A DNA stretch of 64,000 nt from assembly GCA_024235415.1 (NCBI GenBank), contig JACKML010000004.1:62001-126000 (forward strand), given 5' to 3'. The notes beneath the pieces were generated by a model that saw only the letters and a list, made by a program, of their open reading frames with translations, did no database searches and was not told where the DNA came from. The position numbers and the translations under genes are program-made. The stretch comes from Chromatiaceae bacterium. Lineage in GTDB: Bacteria > Pseudomonadota > Gammaproteobacteria > Chromatiales > Chromatiaceae. Every line of letters begins with the position of its first letter. The first letter of the stretch is position 1. This document shows, in pieces, positions 30,021 to 39,447 of the stretch.

Positions 30021-30940
30021 CGTGCCTCCAGCGTCTGCGCAAGGATGCGCCAGACCAGCTCGTTGAAATCAATGCCGACCGCCTTTGCCGCCATCGGCAC
30101 CAGGCTGTGGCCAGTCATCCCGGGCACCGTGTTGACCTCGATCACCCAGGGGCGCTGCGCCTCGTCCATCAGGATATCGACGCGCCCCCAGCCACTCGCG
30201 CCAACCGCATCGAATGTCTGCATGGCCAGCGTCTGCAAGGCGCTCTCCGTTGACCGGTCCAGGCCGCAGGGGATCAGGTAGCGGGTGTCATCGGCAACGT
30301 ACTTGGCGTCGTAGTCATAGAACGCGTGGGTGGTCTCCAGCTTGATCAGTGGCAGCGCATCACGCCCCAGGATCGCCGCGGTGTATTCCGCACCGCTGAC
30401 CCAGCACTCGGCCATCACATGGCTCTGATACTCCGCTGCCTTCGCCCATGCACTGCGCAGCTGGTCGCGATCATCCGCACGCGACATGCCGATGCTGGAG
30501 CCTTCGAGCGCCGGCTTGACCATCAACGGGAACCCCAGGGCACAGGCTGCTTCGAAATCGTCATCGTTCTGGATCAGCGTGAACCCGGGGGTCGGCAGCC
30601 CCAGGGCGTGGATCAGCAGCTTGGTACGGTACTTGTCCATCGCGATCGCCGAGCCCATCACACCGCTGCCGGTGTAAGGCAGGCCAAGGATCTCCAGCGC
30701 ACCCTGGATCACGCCGTCCTCGCCGCCACGCCCATGCAGGATGTTGAACACGCGATCAAAGCCCCCGGCTGCGAGGACCGACAACACGTCTTTGCCGACA
30801 TCGATGCCGTGTGCATCGATGCCGCGCGCCAACAGCCCGTCGAGCACCGCGCGGCCACTGACCAGTGAGACCTCGCGCTCGGCCGCCCAACCGCCCATCA
30901 GGACGGCGACTCTTCCGAAGTCACTGGCATTGAGTGTCAT
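30017..30940 (-). CDS. ddlB: D-alanine--D-alanine ligase
   Basis: Makes the D-Ala-D-Ala dipeptide for peptidoglycan. The 307-residue ATP-grasp protein shows AVLMGGWAAEREVSLVSG near the start, HGRGGEDGVIQGALEILG, the ATP-binding VKPALEGSSIGMSRA and the C-terminal EVNTVPGMTGHSLVPMAAKA. It sits between murB and ftsQ with overlaps on both sides. Confidence 0.97.
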   Translation of the reverse strand: MTLNASDFGRVAVLMGGWAAEREVSLVSGRAVLDGLLARGIDAHGIDVGKDVLSVLAAGGFDRVFNILHGRGGEDGVIQGALEILGLPYTGSGVMGSAIAMDKYRTKLLIHALGLPTPGFTLIQNDDDFEAACALGFPLMVKPALEGSSIGMSRADDRDQLRSAWAKAAEYQSHVMAECWVSGAEYTAAILGRDALPLIKLETTHAFYDYDAKYVADDTRYLIPCGLDRSTESALQTLAMQTFDAVGASGWGRVDILMDEAQRPWVIEVNTVPGMTGHSLVPMAAKAVGIDFNELVWRILAQTLEAR

Positions 30941-31833
30941 AGCGCGTCTCCGACCATATGCACCTCGGCATGCAGATCCACGCCATGCAGGCGCTCGACC
31001 TGCGCATGGACATACGCGATCAGTTGTTCGATATCCGCCGCGCTGGCCTCACCGGTATTGATGATGAAATTGGCATGCTTGGTCGAGACCTGGGCACCGC
31101 CGATACGATGTCCCTTGAGCCCGCTTGCCTCAATCAGCCGCGCGGCATGGTCGTCTGGCGGGTTGCGGAATGTCGAACCGCAGCTCGGCTGCCCGGTCGG
31201 TTGTGTGGCCGCCCGCCGTTCCAGCAGTGCGCGAATCGCCGCCTGTTCCCCTTCCACATCACCGTGCCCGAGGTGCAGCGTACAGGCGATGAACCACTCT
31301 TCCGCCGGCCGCTGCACATGACGATAAGCCACCACGAAATCCGCAGGCGGCCGCTCGCGCACGTCCCCTTTGCGGTCGATCGTCGTGACGTTGTCCACGA
31401 TCGGCCAGGTCTCGCCGCCGAAGGCACCCGCGTTCATTGCCAGCGCACCGCCCATGGTGCCGGGAATGCCGGCCAGGAAGGCGGCACCGGTGAGGCCGGC
31501 ACGCGCACATGCACGCGCCACCTTGGCGCAGGCGACACCGGCCTCGACATGGACTTTGTCGCCATCGATCCGCAGTCCGTCCAACCTTCCCTGCAATGCG
31601 ATCACGGTGCCGCGGAAACCGGCATCGCGGATCAGCAGGTTGCTGCCCAGGCCCAGCCACAACAGCGGTTCATCCACCGGCAACGTTTGCAGGAACACCG
31701 CCAGATCGTTGGCATCAGCCGGCAGATACAGCTGTTTCGCCGGCCCGCCGACACGCCAGGTGTTGTAGCGCCTGAGTGGCTCCTCGATGCGCAGCTCACC
31801 CCGCAGCAGCGGTTGTTTCGGTGCCGTCATCAT
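30937..31833 (-). CDS. murB: UDP-N-acetylenolpyruvoylglucosamine reductase
   Basis: FAD enzyme that makes UDP-MurNAc. The 298-residue protein has YNTWRVGGPA, the FAD-binding GLGSNLLIRD and GIPGTMGGALAMNAGAFGGE, and the catalytic Ser region GSTFRNP. AAGGG lies 6 nt before the ATG at 31833, and a second ATG follows at once. MurB inside the dcw cluster between murC and ddlB differs from E. coli, where it lies elsewhere, but is seen in many other Proteobacteria. It overlaps ddlB by 4 nt and the small upstream ORF by 4 nt. Confidence 0.96.
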   Translation of the reverse strand: MMTAPKQPLLRGELRIEEPLRRYNTWRVGGPAKQLYLPADANDLAVFLQTLPVDEPLLWLGLGSNLLIRDAGFRGTVIALQGRLDGLRIDGDKVHVEAGVACAKVARACARAGLTGAAFLAGIPGTMGGALAMNAGAFGGETWPIVDNVTTIDRKGDVRERPPADFVVAYRHVQRPAEEWFIACTLHLGHGDVEGEQAAIRALLERRAATQPTGQPSCGSTFRNPPDDHAARLIEASGLKGHRIGGAQVSTKHANFIINTGEASAADIEQLIAYVHAQVERLHGVDLHAEVHMVGDAL

Positions 31834-31982
31834 CTTGTGCCCTTGCCCGCTTTCGGCTTGGCCTGCCGCAGCGTCTGTTGCTGCCGCGGCAAGAGGCCGG
31901 AACGGTCCTGCGACGGCACCCGCCCTGTCAGTCCCTCACCGCACCCCATGTGCAGGCGGCGTGGCGTGAGTTCACGTCTCAT
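31830..31982 (-). CDS. Predicted 50-residue basic protein between murC and murB
   Basis: Not a recognised gene. A 51-codon ORF exactly fills the only sizeable gap inside the mraZ-ftsQ part of the cluster. Its ATG overlaps the murC stop (ATGA, 31979-31982), and its TGA overlaps the murB start in the same ATGA form. GGAGG at 31993-31997 lies 10 nt before the ATG. The product is strongly basic (12 Arg/Lys, 3 Asp/Glu), has one Cys, no membrane segment, and starts MRRELTPRRLHMGCGEG. The tight fit supports real translation, perhaps mainly to couple murC and murB; a peptide function is unproven. Chance openness in GC-rich DNA is possible. Confidence 0.5.
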   Translation of the reverse strand: MRRELTPRRLHMGCGEGLTGRVPSQDRSGLLPRQQQTLRQAKPKAGKGTR

Positions 31983-33409
31983 GGGCACATTGCCTCCGCC
32001 ATCGCGGCCGCCACCGCTCCGATGTTTCCGGCACCCATCGTGACCACGATATCGCCATCGGCAACCAGGTCGCGAAGGATCTGCGGCAGATCTTCGACAG
32101 CATCGATGAACACGGGATCGACCTGACCGCGTGCACGAATGGAGCGCACCAGGGCGCGACCATCGGCGCCGGCGATCGGCGCCTCACCAGCCGCATAGAC
32201 TTCGGCCAGCACCAGGACATCGACCTTCGACAGGACGGCGACGAAATCTTCAAAAGCGTCGTGGGTGCGACTGTACCGATGCGGCTGGAAAGCAAGTACC
32301 AGGCGGCGATCGGGCCAACCGGCGCGTACCGCGTCCAGGGTCGCCGCAATCTCGCGCGGATGGTGTCCGTAATCGTCAACCAACATGACATCGCGCTCGC
32401 CGATCCGACATCCCTGCCTGGCCTGAAAGCGCCGACCGATACCCTGGAACGCGGCCAGCGCCGAGCGCATGGCATCGACCTCGACACCCAGCTCACGTGC
32501 CACCGCGATCGCAGCCAGGGCGTTGAGCACATTGTGCCGGCCTGGCATGTTCAGGGTCACATCGAAGGGTTCCTGTCCCGCCATGTGCACACGGAAGCAT
32601 GTGGTCATCCCCTTCTGTTCGATATCCACGGCGCGCACATCGGCATCATCGTGCGTACCGTAGGTCACAACCTTACGGGTGACCTCCGGCAACAGCTCAC
32701 GCACGTTGTCGTCATCGATGCACATGACCGCCTGACCATAGAAAGGCAGGTGATGCAGAAATTCGAGGAAGGTCGCGCGCAGGCGCATGAAATCGTTGCC
32801 ATACGTCACCATGTGGTCTTCATCGACATTGGTGACCACGGCGATCATCGGTTGCAGATAGAGAAACGATGCGTCGCTCTCGTCAGCCTCGGCGACCAGC
32901 ACCTCGCCCTCGCCCAGGTGCGCATAGCTGCCACGGGAATTGAGGCGACCACCGATCACGTAGGTCGGATCCAGGCCACCCTCAATCAGGATGCTGGCAG
33001 TCAGGCTGGTGGTCGTGGTCTTGCCATGCGTGCCGGCAACCGCGATGCCATAGCGGAACCGCATGATCTCGGCCAGCATCTCAGCACGTGGCACAACCGG
33101 AATACGCTGCTCGCGTGCCGCCCTGACCTCGGCGTTGTCTTCCTTGACCGCACTCGAGATGACGATCGCATCGGCACCGCTGACGTTCGCGGAGGCATGT
33201 CCGATATGGATGCTCGCACCCTGCTCGGCCAGGCGCTGAGTTGCGGCATTCTGTTTGATATCGGAACCCGACACCTCGTAGCCGAGATTGAGCATCACCT
33301 GTGCAATGCCGTTCATTCCGGCACCGCCGATGCCGACAAAGTGCAGGTGACGCATGCGGCCCATCGTCTCGGCGGCGTAACGACGCTGTCTGGTCTCGAT
33401 CCCGGTCAT
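31979..33409 (-). CDS. murC: UDP-N-acetylmuramate--L-alanine ligase
   Basis: Adds L-Ala to UDP-MurNAc in the cytosol. The 476-residue protein has the N-terminal Rossmann motif HFVGIGGAGMNGIA, the ATP loop GTHGKTTTT and the central VTNVDEDHM, as in the family. The ATG at 33409 overlaps the murG stop (ATGA). A start at Met19 is possible, but the longer N-terminus resembles E. coli MurC. Confidence 0.97.
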   Translation of the reverse strand: MTGIETRQRRYAAETMGRMRHLHFVGIGGAGMNGIAQVMLNLGYEVSGSDIKQNAATQRLAEQGASIHIGHASANVSGADAIVISSAVKEDNAEVRAAREQRIPVVPRAEMLAEIMRFRYGIAVAGTHGKTTTTSLTASILIEGGLDPTYVIGGRLNSRGSYAHLGEGEVLVAEADESDASFLYLQPMIAVVTNVDEDHMVTYGNDFMRLRATFLEFLHHLPFYGQAVMCIDDDNVRELLPEVTRKVVTYGTHDDADVRAVDIEQKGMTTCFRVHMAGQEPFDVTLNMPGRHNVLNALAAIAVARELGVEVDAMRSALAAFQGIGRRFQARQGCRIGERDVMLVDDYGHHPREIAATLDAVRAGWPDRRLVLAFQPHRYSRTHDAFEDFVAVLSKVDVLVLAEVYAAGEAPIAGADGRALVRSIRARGQVDPVFIDAVEDLPQILRDLVADGDIVVTMGAGNIGAVAAAMAEAMCP

Positions 33410-34476
33410 GCCGCCAACTCCTCACAGACGTCCGCCACACGCCCCGTCGCGTTCCGCTGCGCCAGGCGATAGGCATGACGCCCCATCGTGTGCAGCAACA
33501 CGCGATCAGACAGCAGTGGACGCAACAGCTGCGCAAGACTGTGCGCGGTCAGTTCGTGTTGCGGCAGCAACTGCGCCGCACCGGCATCGGTCAGAAAACG
33601 CGCGTTGGCTGTCTGGTGGTCGTCTACCGCATGTGGGAAAGGCACCAGCACCGCGGCGCGGCCCGCTGCCATCAGTTCGGAGACAGTCAGCGCGCCGGCA
33701 CGACAGACCACGAGATCAGCCCAACCATAGGCCTGCGCCATATCATCGACAAACTCGCTGACCGTGGCATCGATGCCCTGTTGTCTGTAAGCCACCGAGG
33801 TCGCCTGGGCCTTGCCGCGACCCGCCTGGTGGCGGACCTCGGGCCTGATCTCCGGATCCAGCTCTGCCAGCGCAGCGGGCAGGCCTTCGTTCAGCGCCTG
33901 TGCGCCCAGAGAGCCTCCCACCACCAACAGGTGCAATGCGCGATCGGTGCCGATCGGTGCCGGCTCGTCCATCGTGGTGATCTCACGGCGAACCGGATTG
34001 CCGGTCATTTGTGCCGCTGTACCTGCAGGAAAACTGCCGGGAAATGCCTCGAGAACCCGCGTAGCCACGCGTGCCAGCCAGCGATTGGTCATGCCCGGTA
34101 TGGCGTTCTGTTCATGGATAACCAGGGGCGTGCGCATCAAGCGACTCACCAGACCACCGGGACCGGTGACGAAACCGCCCATACCCAAGACAACCTGCGG
34201 GCGACGCCGATGCAGAACGCCCCATGCCTGCTGCATCGAGCGCACCAGACGAAACGGGGCCAACAGCCGATCGACGATGCCCTGCCCGCGCAGCCGGTAA
34301 GCGGCAATGGTGTCAAGCTCGAAGCCGTGTGCCGGGACCACACGCGATTCAAAACTGTCTGCCGTGCCCAGCCAGTTCACCTGCCATCCGCGGTCAGCGA
34401 GTTCGTGTGCCACGGCTAACGCCGGGAACACATGCCCACCGGTACCACCGGCCATGATAACTATGCGCGCTGCCAT
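33406..34476 (-). CDS. murG: Lipid II-forming GlcNAc transferase MurG
   Basis: Peripheral inner-membrane GT28 enzyme that transfers GlcNAc to lipid I. The 356 residues have the N-terminal G loop (MAGGTGGHVFPALAVA), the HEQNAIPGMTNR loop and the C-terminal UDP-GlcNAc site (VVGGSLGAQALNEGLP, CRAGALTVSELMAAG, FPHAVDDHQTANA). Its start lies within ftsW (16-nt overlap). Confidence 0.98.
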   Translation of the reverse strand: MAARIVIMAGGTGGHVFPALAVAHELADRGWQVNWLGTADSFESRVVPAHGFELDTIAAYRLRGQGIVDRLLAPFRLVRSMQQAWGVLHRRRPQVVLGMGGFVTGPGGLVSRLMRTPLVIHEQNAIPGMTNRWLARVATRVLEAFPGSFPAGTAAQMTGNPVRREITTMDEPAPIGTDRALHLLVVGGSLGAQALNEGLPAALAELDPEIRPEVRHQAGRGKAQATSVAYRQQGIDATVSEFVDDMAQAYGWADLVVCRAGALTVSELMAAGRAAVLVPFPHAVDDHQTANARFLTDAGAAQLLPQHELTAHSLAQLLRPLLSDRVLLHTMGRHAYRLAQRNATGRVADVCEELAA

Positions 34477-35633
34477 TGACCCTCCTTGTCGTCACCGGCG
34501 GTCTGGTTCTCGTAGCGCACGCGCAGCAACAGGCCGACGGCGATGCAACAAACGATCAGGCTGTTGCTGCCATAACTGAGAAACGGCAGGGTCAGACCCT
34601 TGGTCGGCAGAAGCCCCACGTTGACACCGATATTGATGAAGGCCTGCATACCCAGCCACAGACCCAGGCCGTACGAGACGTAGGCGGCATAGCGGTCGCC
34701 CCGAAGCTCGGCGCGCGCGCCTATCGCGTAGCTGCGCCATACGATCAGGCAGAACATACCGATCACAATCAGGGTTCCGAGCAGCCCGAACTCCTCACCG
34801 ATCACGGCCATCACGAAGTCGGTATGCGCCTCCGGCAGGTAGAACTGCTTCTGGATACCGTTGCCCAGGCCGACGCCGACCCATTCACCGCGACCAAAAG
34901 CAATCAGTGCCTGCGCCAGCTGATAACCCGAGTCCTGGGCATGCTCCCAGGGGTTGAGGAAGCTGGTGACACGCTCCAGGCGGTACGGCGAGATCCACAC
35001 CAACGCCATCAACGCACCGATGGCGAGAGACAACAGTGCAGCGAACTGCCACAAAGGCGCGCCGCCAAGAAACAGCATGCCGAAGGCCGTCATCAACAGC
35101 ACCGCCGTGGTGCCGAAATCGGGCTGCAGCATCAGCAGCGAACAGGCGATGACCAGCAGAAAAATCGGTTTGACGAAGCCCCACAGCGAACTCGCCACTT
35201 CATACTGACGACGCACCAGGTAGCCGCTCATGTACAGCACGACGAACACCTTCATGAACTCGGATGTCTGCAGGCTGAGCGGACCGGCAGCGACCCAACG
35301 CAATGCGCCATTGGCCTCCCGACCCAGGCCCGGCACGAACACCAGCAGCAGCAGCGCCAGACCGAGGAAGTACAGAACCGTGCTCCAGTTACGCCACCAG
35401 TTCATCGGCGTGAGGTAGGCCAGCCAACCGGCACCGGTACCCAGGGCCAGGGCCAACAGGTGGCGGTCCACATAACGCAGGGCATCGCCGTCACGGCCAC
35501 TCAGGTGCATTGATGCCGATGCGACCATGACGATACCGAGACCGGCAAGGACGACGACGGCAGCCAACAGCACACCGTCCACGCCCGGCATCCGCAGTTC
35601 CTGCATACCACGCCGATGAGCCATCGTCGTCAT
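34461..35633 (-). CDS. ftsW: Peptidoglycan glycosyltransferase FtsW
   Basis: SEDS-family lipid II polymerase of the divisome, with about ten membrane segments. I start at the ATG at 35633, which overlaps the murD stop (ATGA) and gives 390 residues; the open frame upstream is antiparallel-like noise within murD. SEDS signatures include the loop after the first helix (MVASASMHLSG), the region around LQPDFGTTAVLL with its functional Asp, and the C-terminal GLTLPFLSYGSNSL. Confidence 0.97.
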   Translation of the reverse strand: MTTMAHRRGMQELRMPGVDGVLLAAVVVLAGLGIVMVASASMHLSGRDGDALRYVDRHLLALALGTGAGWLAYLTPMNWWRNWSTVLYFLGLALLLLVFVPGLGREANGALRWVAAGPLSLQTSEFMKVFVVLYMSGYLVRRQYEVASSLWGFVKPIFLLVIACSLLMLQPDFGTTAVLLMTAFGMLFLGGAPLWQFAALLSLAIGALMALVWISPYRLERVTSFLNPWEHAQDSGYQLAQALIAFGRGEWVGVGLGNGIQKQFYLPEAHTDFVMAVIGEEFGLLGTLIVIGMFCLIVWRSYAIGARAELRGDRYAAYVSYGLGLWLGMQAFINIGVNVGLLPTKGLTLPFLSYGSNSLIVCCIAVGLLLRVRYENQTAGDDKEGQWQRA

Positions 35634-36991
35634 GCGGCAAGCCTCCGCACCGCCTGCACGAAACGCTCGCCGCGTTGCGCATAGTTGGTGAACATATCGA
35701 AGCTCGCACACGCCGGTGACAGCAGTACCCGGTCGCCAGGCAGCGCCATGGCGGCAGCCTGGGTCACCGCATCTTCCATGGTCTTGGCGTAGACATGCGG
35801 CATCGTCGCCGGTACCGCGCTGGCAATGCGGTCTGCGTCGCGCCCGATCAGCACCACGCCGCGCGCACAGCACTCGAGCACGGAGGCGAAAGCGGAAAAA
35901 TCGGCACCCTTGCAGTCACCACCGGCGATCAGCACGGTGCGCGAGACATCACCACAGTGCAGCCCCTGCAGGGCGGCGATCGATGCGCCCAGGTTGGTGC
36001 CCTTGCTGTCATTGTACCAGCGGACATCGTTGATCTCGGCGACAAACTGGGTGCGGTGTGGCAGCCCGGGGAAGACGCGCAAGACCTCAAGCATGGCGGT
36101 CAGGTCGAATCCCAGTGCGCTCCCCATCGCCAGCGCTGCGAGCGCATTGGCACGATTGTGCAGGCCCGGGATCTTCAGCTCAGCGGCGGCGAACAGCGGC
36201 TGCTCACCACGGCACAGGTAATCCTGCTCATCGATCGAACACACACCGAACATCTTCGCGTCCTGCGATTCGCCGAGCGTGAAGTACCACGCATCGTCGG
36301 CACCAAGCATTGCAGCCGCCACCGGATCATCGGCATTGAGCACGCCGACGCCGGCACCTCGCATCACCCGCGCCTTCGCGGCGGCATAGGTATCCATGTC
36401 GGAGTAGCGATCCATGTGATCGGGGCTGACGTTGAGCACCGTCGCGACCGCCGCCTGCAACGACTCCGTGGTCTCCAGCTGGAAGCTCGAAAGCTCGAGG
36501 ACATAGAGCTCCACCTTCGGGTCGAGCAGATCGAGTGCCGGGGTCCCGAGGTTTCCGCCGACAGCGACCCTCACCCCGCTCGCCTTGGCCATTTCACCCA
36601 ACAGCGTCGTCACCGTGCTCTTGCCATTGGAGCCGGTAATCGCGACCACCGGCGCCGTGGCGGCGCGTGCGAACAGCTCGATATCGCCGATCACCGGTAT
36701 GCCGCGACGCTGTGCGGCAGCAATCTGCGGCGTGGAAACCGGCACCCCGGGACTCACCACGAGGCGCTCGACACTGGCGAACAGTTGATCGTCGAACGGA
36801 CCGAGAAACACCGCGGTGTCCGGGAATTCGGCATTCAACGCGGCAAGGCCCGGCGGCTCGGTGCGGCTGTCGGCCACGGCCACCGGCACGCCCTGGGAAA
36901 CAAGAAAACGTGCGCACGACAGACCAGTCACGCCCAGGCCCACGATCAGGGTCCTGGCGGTCATTTTGTCTTGTGCTGTTGCGTGCGTCAT
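35630..36991 (-). CDS. murD: UDP-N-acetylmuramoylalanine--D-glutamate ligase
   Basis: Adds D-Glu to UDP-MurNAc-L-Ala. The 453-residue protein has the ATP loop GSNGKSTVTTLLGEM (about residue 118), NVSPDHMDRY and the C-terminal LSPACASFDMFTNYAQRG, all typical. It lies 9 nt after mraY. Confidence 0.97.
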   Translation of the reverse strand: MTHATAQDKMTARTLIVGLGVTGLSCARFLVSQGVPVAVADSRTEPPGLAALNAEFPDTAVFLGPFDDQLFASVERLVVSPGVPVSTPQIAAAQRRGIPVIGDIELFARAATAPVVAITGSNGKSTVTTLLGEMAKASGVRVAVGGNLGTPALDLLDPKVELYVLELSSFQLETTESLQAAVATVLNVSPDHMDRYSDMDTYAAAKARVMRGAGVGVLNADDPVAAAMLGADDAWYFTLGESQDAKMFGVCSIDEQDYLCRGEQPLFAAAELKIPGLHNRANALAALAMGSALGFDLTAMLEVLRVFPGLPHRTQFVAEINDVRWYNDSKGTNLGASIAALQGLHCGDVSRTVLIAGGDCKGADFSAFASVLECCARGVVLIGRDADRIASAVPATMPHVYAKTMEDAVTQAAAMALPGDRVLLSPACASFDMFTNYAQRGERFVQAVRRLAA

Positions 36992-37000
36992 CGCTGTGCC

Positions 37001-38083
37001 TCAGCGGATCTTCAGGCTGGCCAGACCGACCAGCACGAGGATGACGGTGATGATCCAGAAGCGCACGATGACACGCGGCTCCGGCCAGCCTTTCAATTCG
37101 AAGTGATGATGCAAAGGCGCCATGCGGAAGATGCGCCGCCCGGTCAGCTTGAATGAGGCGACCTGCAGCATCACCGAAACCGTCTCGACGACGAATACCC
37201 CACCCATGATGAACAGTGCGATCTCCTGGCGTACCGCGACCGCCAGCGTGCCCAGCGCGGCGCCCAGCGCCAGCGCACCGACATCGCCCATGAACACCTG
37301 CGCGGGGTAGGCGTTGAACCACAGGAAACCAAGACCCGCACCGACCAGGGCGCCGCACAGCACGGCCAGTTCGCCGACCCCCGGCAGGTGCGGAATCAAC
37401 AGGTACCCGGCGATCTGCACATGCCCGGAGACATAGGCGAACACGCCCAGTGCGCCGGACACCAGCACCGTCGGCAGGATCGCCAGTCCATCCAGACCGT
37501 CGGTCAGGTTGACCGCGTTGGACGAACCGACGATGACCAGGTAGGTCAACAGGATGAAAAACGGCCCAAGGTCGAGCACCAGGTCTTTCATGAACGGGAA
37601 CAGCAACTGTGTCTCGACCGGCAGCGTGGCACCCGAGTACAACGCCACCGCGGCGGCAAAACCAAACAGCGACTGCCACAGGTATTTCCAGCGTGCAGCC
37701 AGACCACGCGAATCCTTTAGCACCAGTTTGCGGTAGTCGTCCCACATCCCGATGGCACCGAAAGCCAGCGTGGTGAGCAGGACGATCCATACGTAACGGT
37801 TGCCCAGATCCGCCCACAACAGGGTTGCCACTGCGACGGCGACCAGGATCAGCGCGCCGCCCATCGTCGGCGTCCCTGATTTCGACAGGTGCGTCTGCGG
37901 CCCGTCGTTGCGCACGGTCTGGCCGATCTTGTAACGGCTGAGACGGCGAATCATCGCCGGGCCGACCATGAACGAGATGATCAACGCCGTGAGTACCGCC
38001 AGAATGGTGCGCAGCGTGATGTATCGGAACACCAGGAACCCGGCATCGAACTGCGACAGGTAATCGGCAAGCTGGATCAGCAT
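37001..38083 (-). CDS. mraY: Phospho-N-acetylmuramoyl-pentapeptide transferase MraY
   Basis: Integral membrane enzyme that makes lipid I on undecaprenyl phosphate. The ATG at 38083 gives 360 residues, the E. coli length. Active-site motifs are visible: DDYRK (about 115), NAVNLTDGLDGLA, FMGDVGAL and the HHHFELKGW loop. It overlaps the murF stop by 7 nt. Confidence 0.97.
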   Translation of the reverse strand: MLIQLADYLSQFDAGFLVFRYITLRTILAVLTALIISFMVGPAMIRRLSRYKIGQTVRNDGPQTHLSKSGTPTMGGALILVAVAVATLLWADLGNRYVWIVLLTTLAFGAIGMWDDYRKLVLKDSRGLAARWKYLWQSLFGFAAAVALYSGATLPVETQLLFPFMKDLVLDLGPFFILLTYLVIVGSSNAVNLTDGLDGLAILPTVLVSGALGVFAYVSGHVQIAGYLLIPHLPGVGELAVLCGALVGAGLGFLWFNAYPAQVFMGDVGALALGAALGTLAVAVRQEIALFIMGGVFVVETVSVMLQVASFKLTGRRIFRMAPLHHHFELKGWPEPRVIVRFWIITVILVLVGLASLKIR

Positions 38084-39447
38084 GCGACCTCCGTGCGGCA
38101 ACAGCTCTTCACCACTTCGTCCATGCGCGCCGAACGCGAACCCTTGATCAGTACGCTGTCTTCTTCCGACAGGCCCCGCAACAGCGTCTCGGCAAGGGCC
38201 TTGCGATTGGTGAAATGCATGGACTCGCCCGGGAATCCCTGCGCCGCATGACCACTGAGTTCGCCCACCGTGAACAGACGATCGATCCCGAGTGCCGCTG
38301 CCTGCTCGCCGAGCTGCCGATGCAGTTGCGGCGCATCGGCGCCGAGTTCGGCGAGATCGCCGAGCACCAGCGTGCGTCGACCGGGGGCTGCCGCCAGGAC
38401 CAGCAGCGCCGCCATCACAGAGTCAGGATTGGCGTTGTAGCTGTCGTCGATCAGGCGTGCGCCGTTCACCCCGGGCAGCGGACACAGACGGCCGGCCACC
38501 GGGGCAAGGCCGGCCAACGCCGGTTCGGCATCGTCCAGGCCGGCGCCGAGCGCCAGGCTGCCGGCGATCGCCGCCAGTGCATTCATGCGGTTGTGCTCGC
38601 CGGCGAGCCGCAGACGTACGTCGATCTCGCCCTGCGCACAACGCACTGGGAAATGCGCCTCGAAACCGTCATCCCGCCACACGATGGAATAGGCCCCGGC
38701 CGGGCTGTTGACATCTGCCGCCTGCGCGACACCGAACGTGCGCTGCTGGCGCCCTTGCGCCAGCTGGCGCCACAGGCCGGCGAAACGGTCGTCGGCGTTG
38801 AACACGAAAATACCGTCCGGACCCAGCCCGTTGATGATCTCGGCCTTGGCCCTCGCCACACCCTCGAGGCTGCCGAAGCCCTCCAGATGCGCGCGGCCCG
38901 CGTTGTTCAACACGGCGACATCCGGCTTCACCAGGCCAGTGAGGTAGTCGATTTCGCCCGGGTGATTGGCACCCAGCTCGATCACGGCGAACGGCTCCTG
39001 GCGCAACCGGCTGAGCGTCAGCGGCACGCCGATCGCGTTGTTGAGATTGCCGCGTGTCGCCAGCACATCGCCGCGGCGCGCCAGGATGGCGGCGGTCATC
39101 TCCTTCAACGTGGTCTTCCCGTTGCTGCCGGTGATCGCGATCACGCGCGCCGGGCAGCGCTGCCGCCACTGCTGGCCGAGACGTCCCAGAGCAAGCAGGC
39201 TGTCCGCCACTTCGACGGTCGACAGCGGCGCTTCAGCCGCGCGCTCCACCAGAGCGCCGGCAGCGCCACGTGCCTGCGCTGCTGCAAGGTAGTCGTGGCC
39301 GTCGAAATTCGGACCGCGCAGCGCAACGAACAACTGGCCCTGCTGCAGGCTGCGGGTATCGGTGCTGACACCGTCGACGAAGCAATCGTCACCTGCCAGA
39401 TGACCGTTGACCATCGTCGCGAGCTCGGACAGGTGCAATGCGCTCAT
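38077..39447 (-). CDS. murF: UDP-N-acetylmuramoyl-tripeptide--D-alanyl-D-alanine ligase
   Basis: Adds D-Ala-D-Ala to complete the pentapeptide. The 456 residues show the substrate domain (VDGVSTDTRSLQQGQLFVAL), the ATP loop GSNGKTTLKEM and the C-terminal DDSYNANPDSVMAAL. The start overlaps murE by 4 nt. Confidence 0.97.
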   Translation of the reverse strand: MSALHLSELATMVNGHLAGDDCFVDGVSTDTRSLQQGQLFVALRGPNFDGHDYLAAAQARGAAGALVERAAEAPLSTVEVADSLLALGRLGQQWRQRCPARVIAITGSNGKTTLKEMTAAILARRGDVLATRGNLNNAIGVPLTLSRLRQEPFAVIELGANHPGEIDYLTGLVKPDVAVLNNAGRAHLEGFGSLEGVARAKAEIINGLGPDGIFVFNADDRFAGLWRQLAQGRQQRTFGVAQAADVNSPAGAYSIVWRDDGFEAHFPVRCAQGEIDVRLRLAGEHNRMNALAAIAGSLALGAGLDDAEPALAGLAPVAGRLCPLPGVNGARLIDDSYNANPDSVMAALLVLAAAPGRRTLVLGDLAELGADAPQLHRQLGEQAAALGIDRLFTVGELSGHAAQGFPGESMHFTNRKALAETLLRGLSEEDSVLIKGSRSARMDEVVKSCCRTEVAC

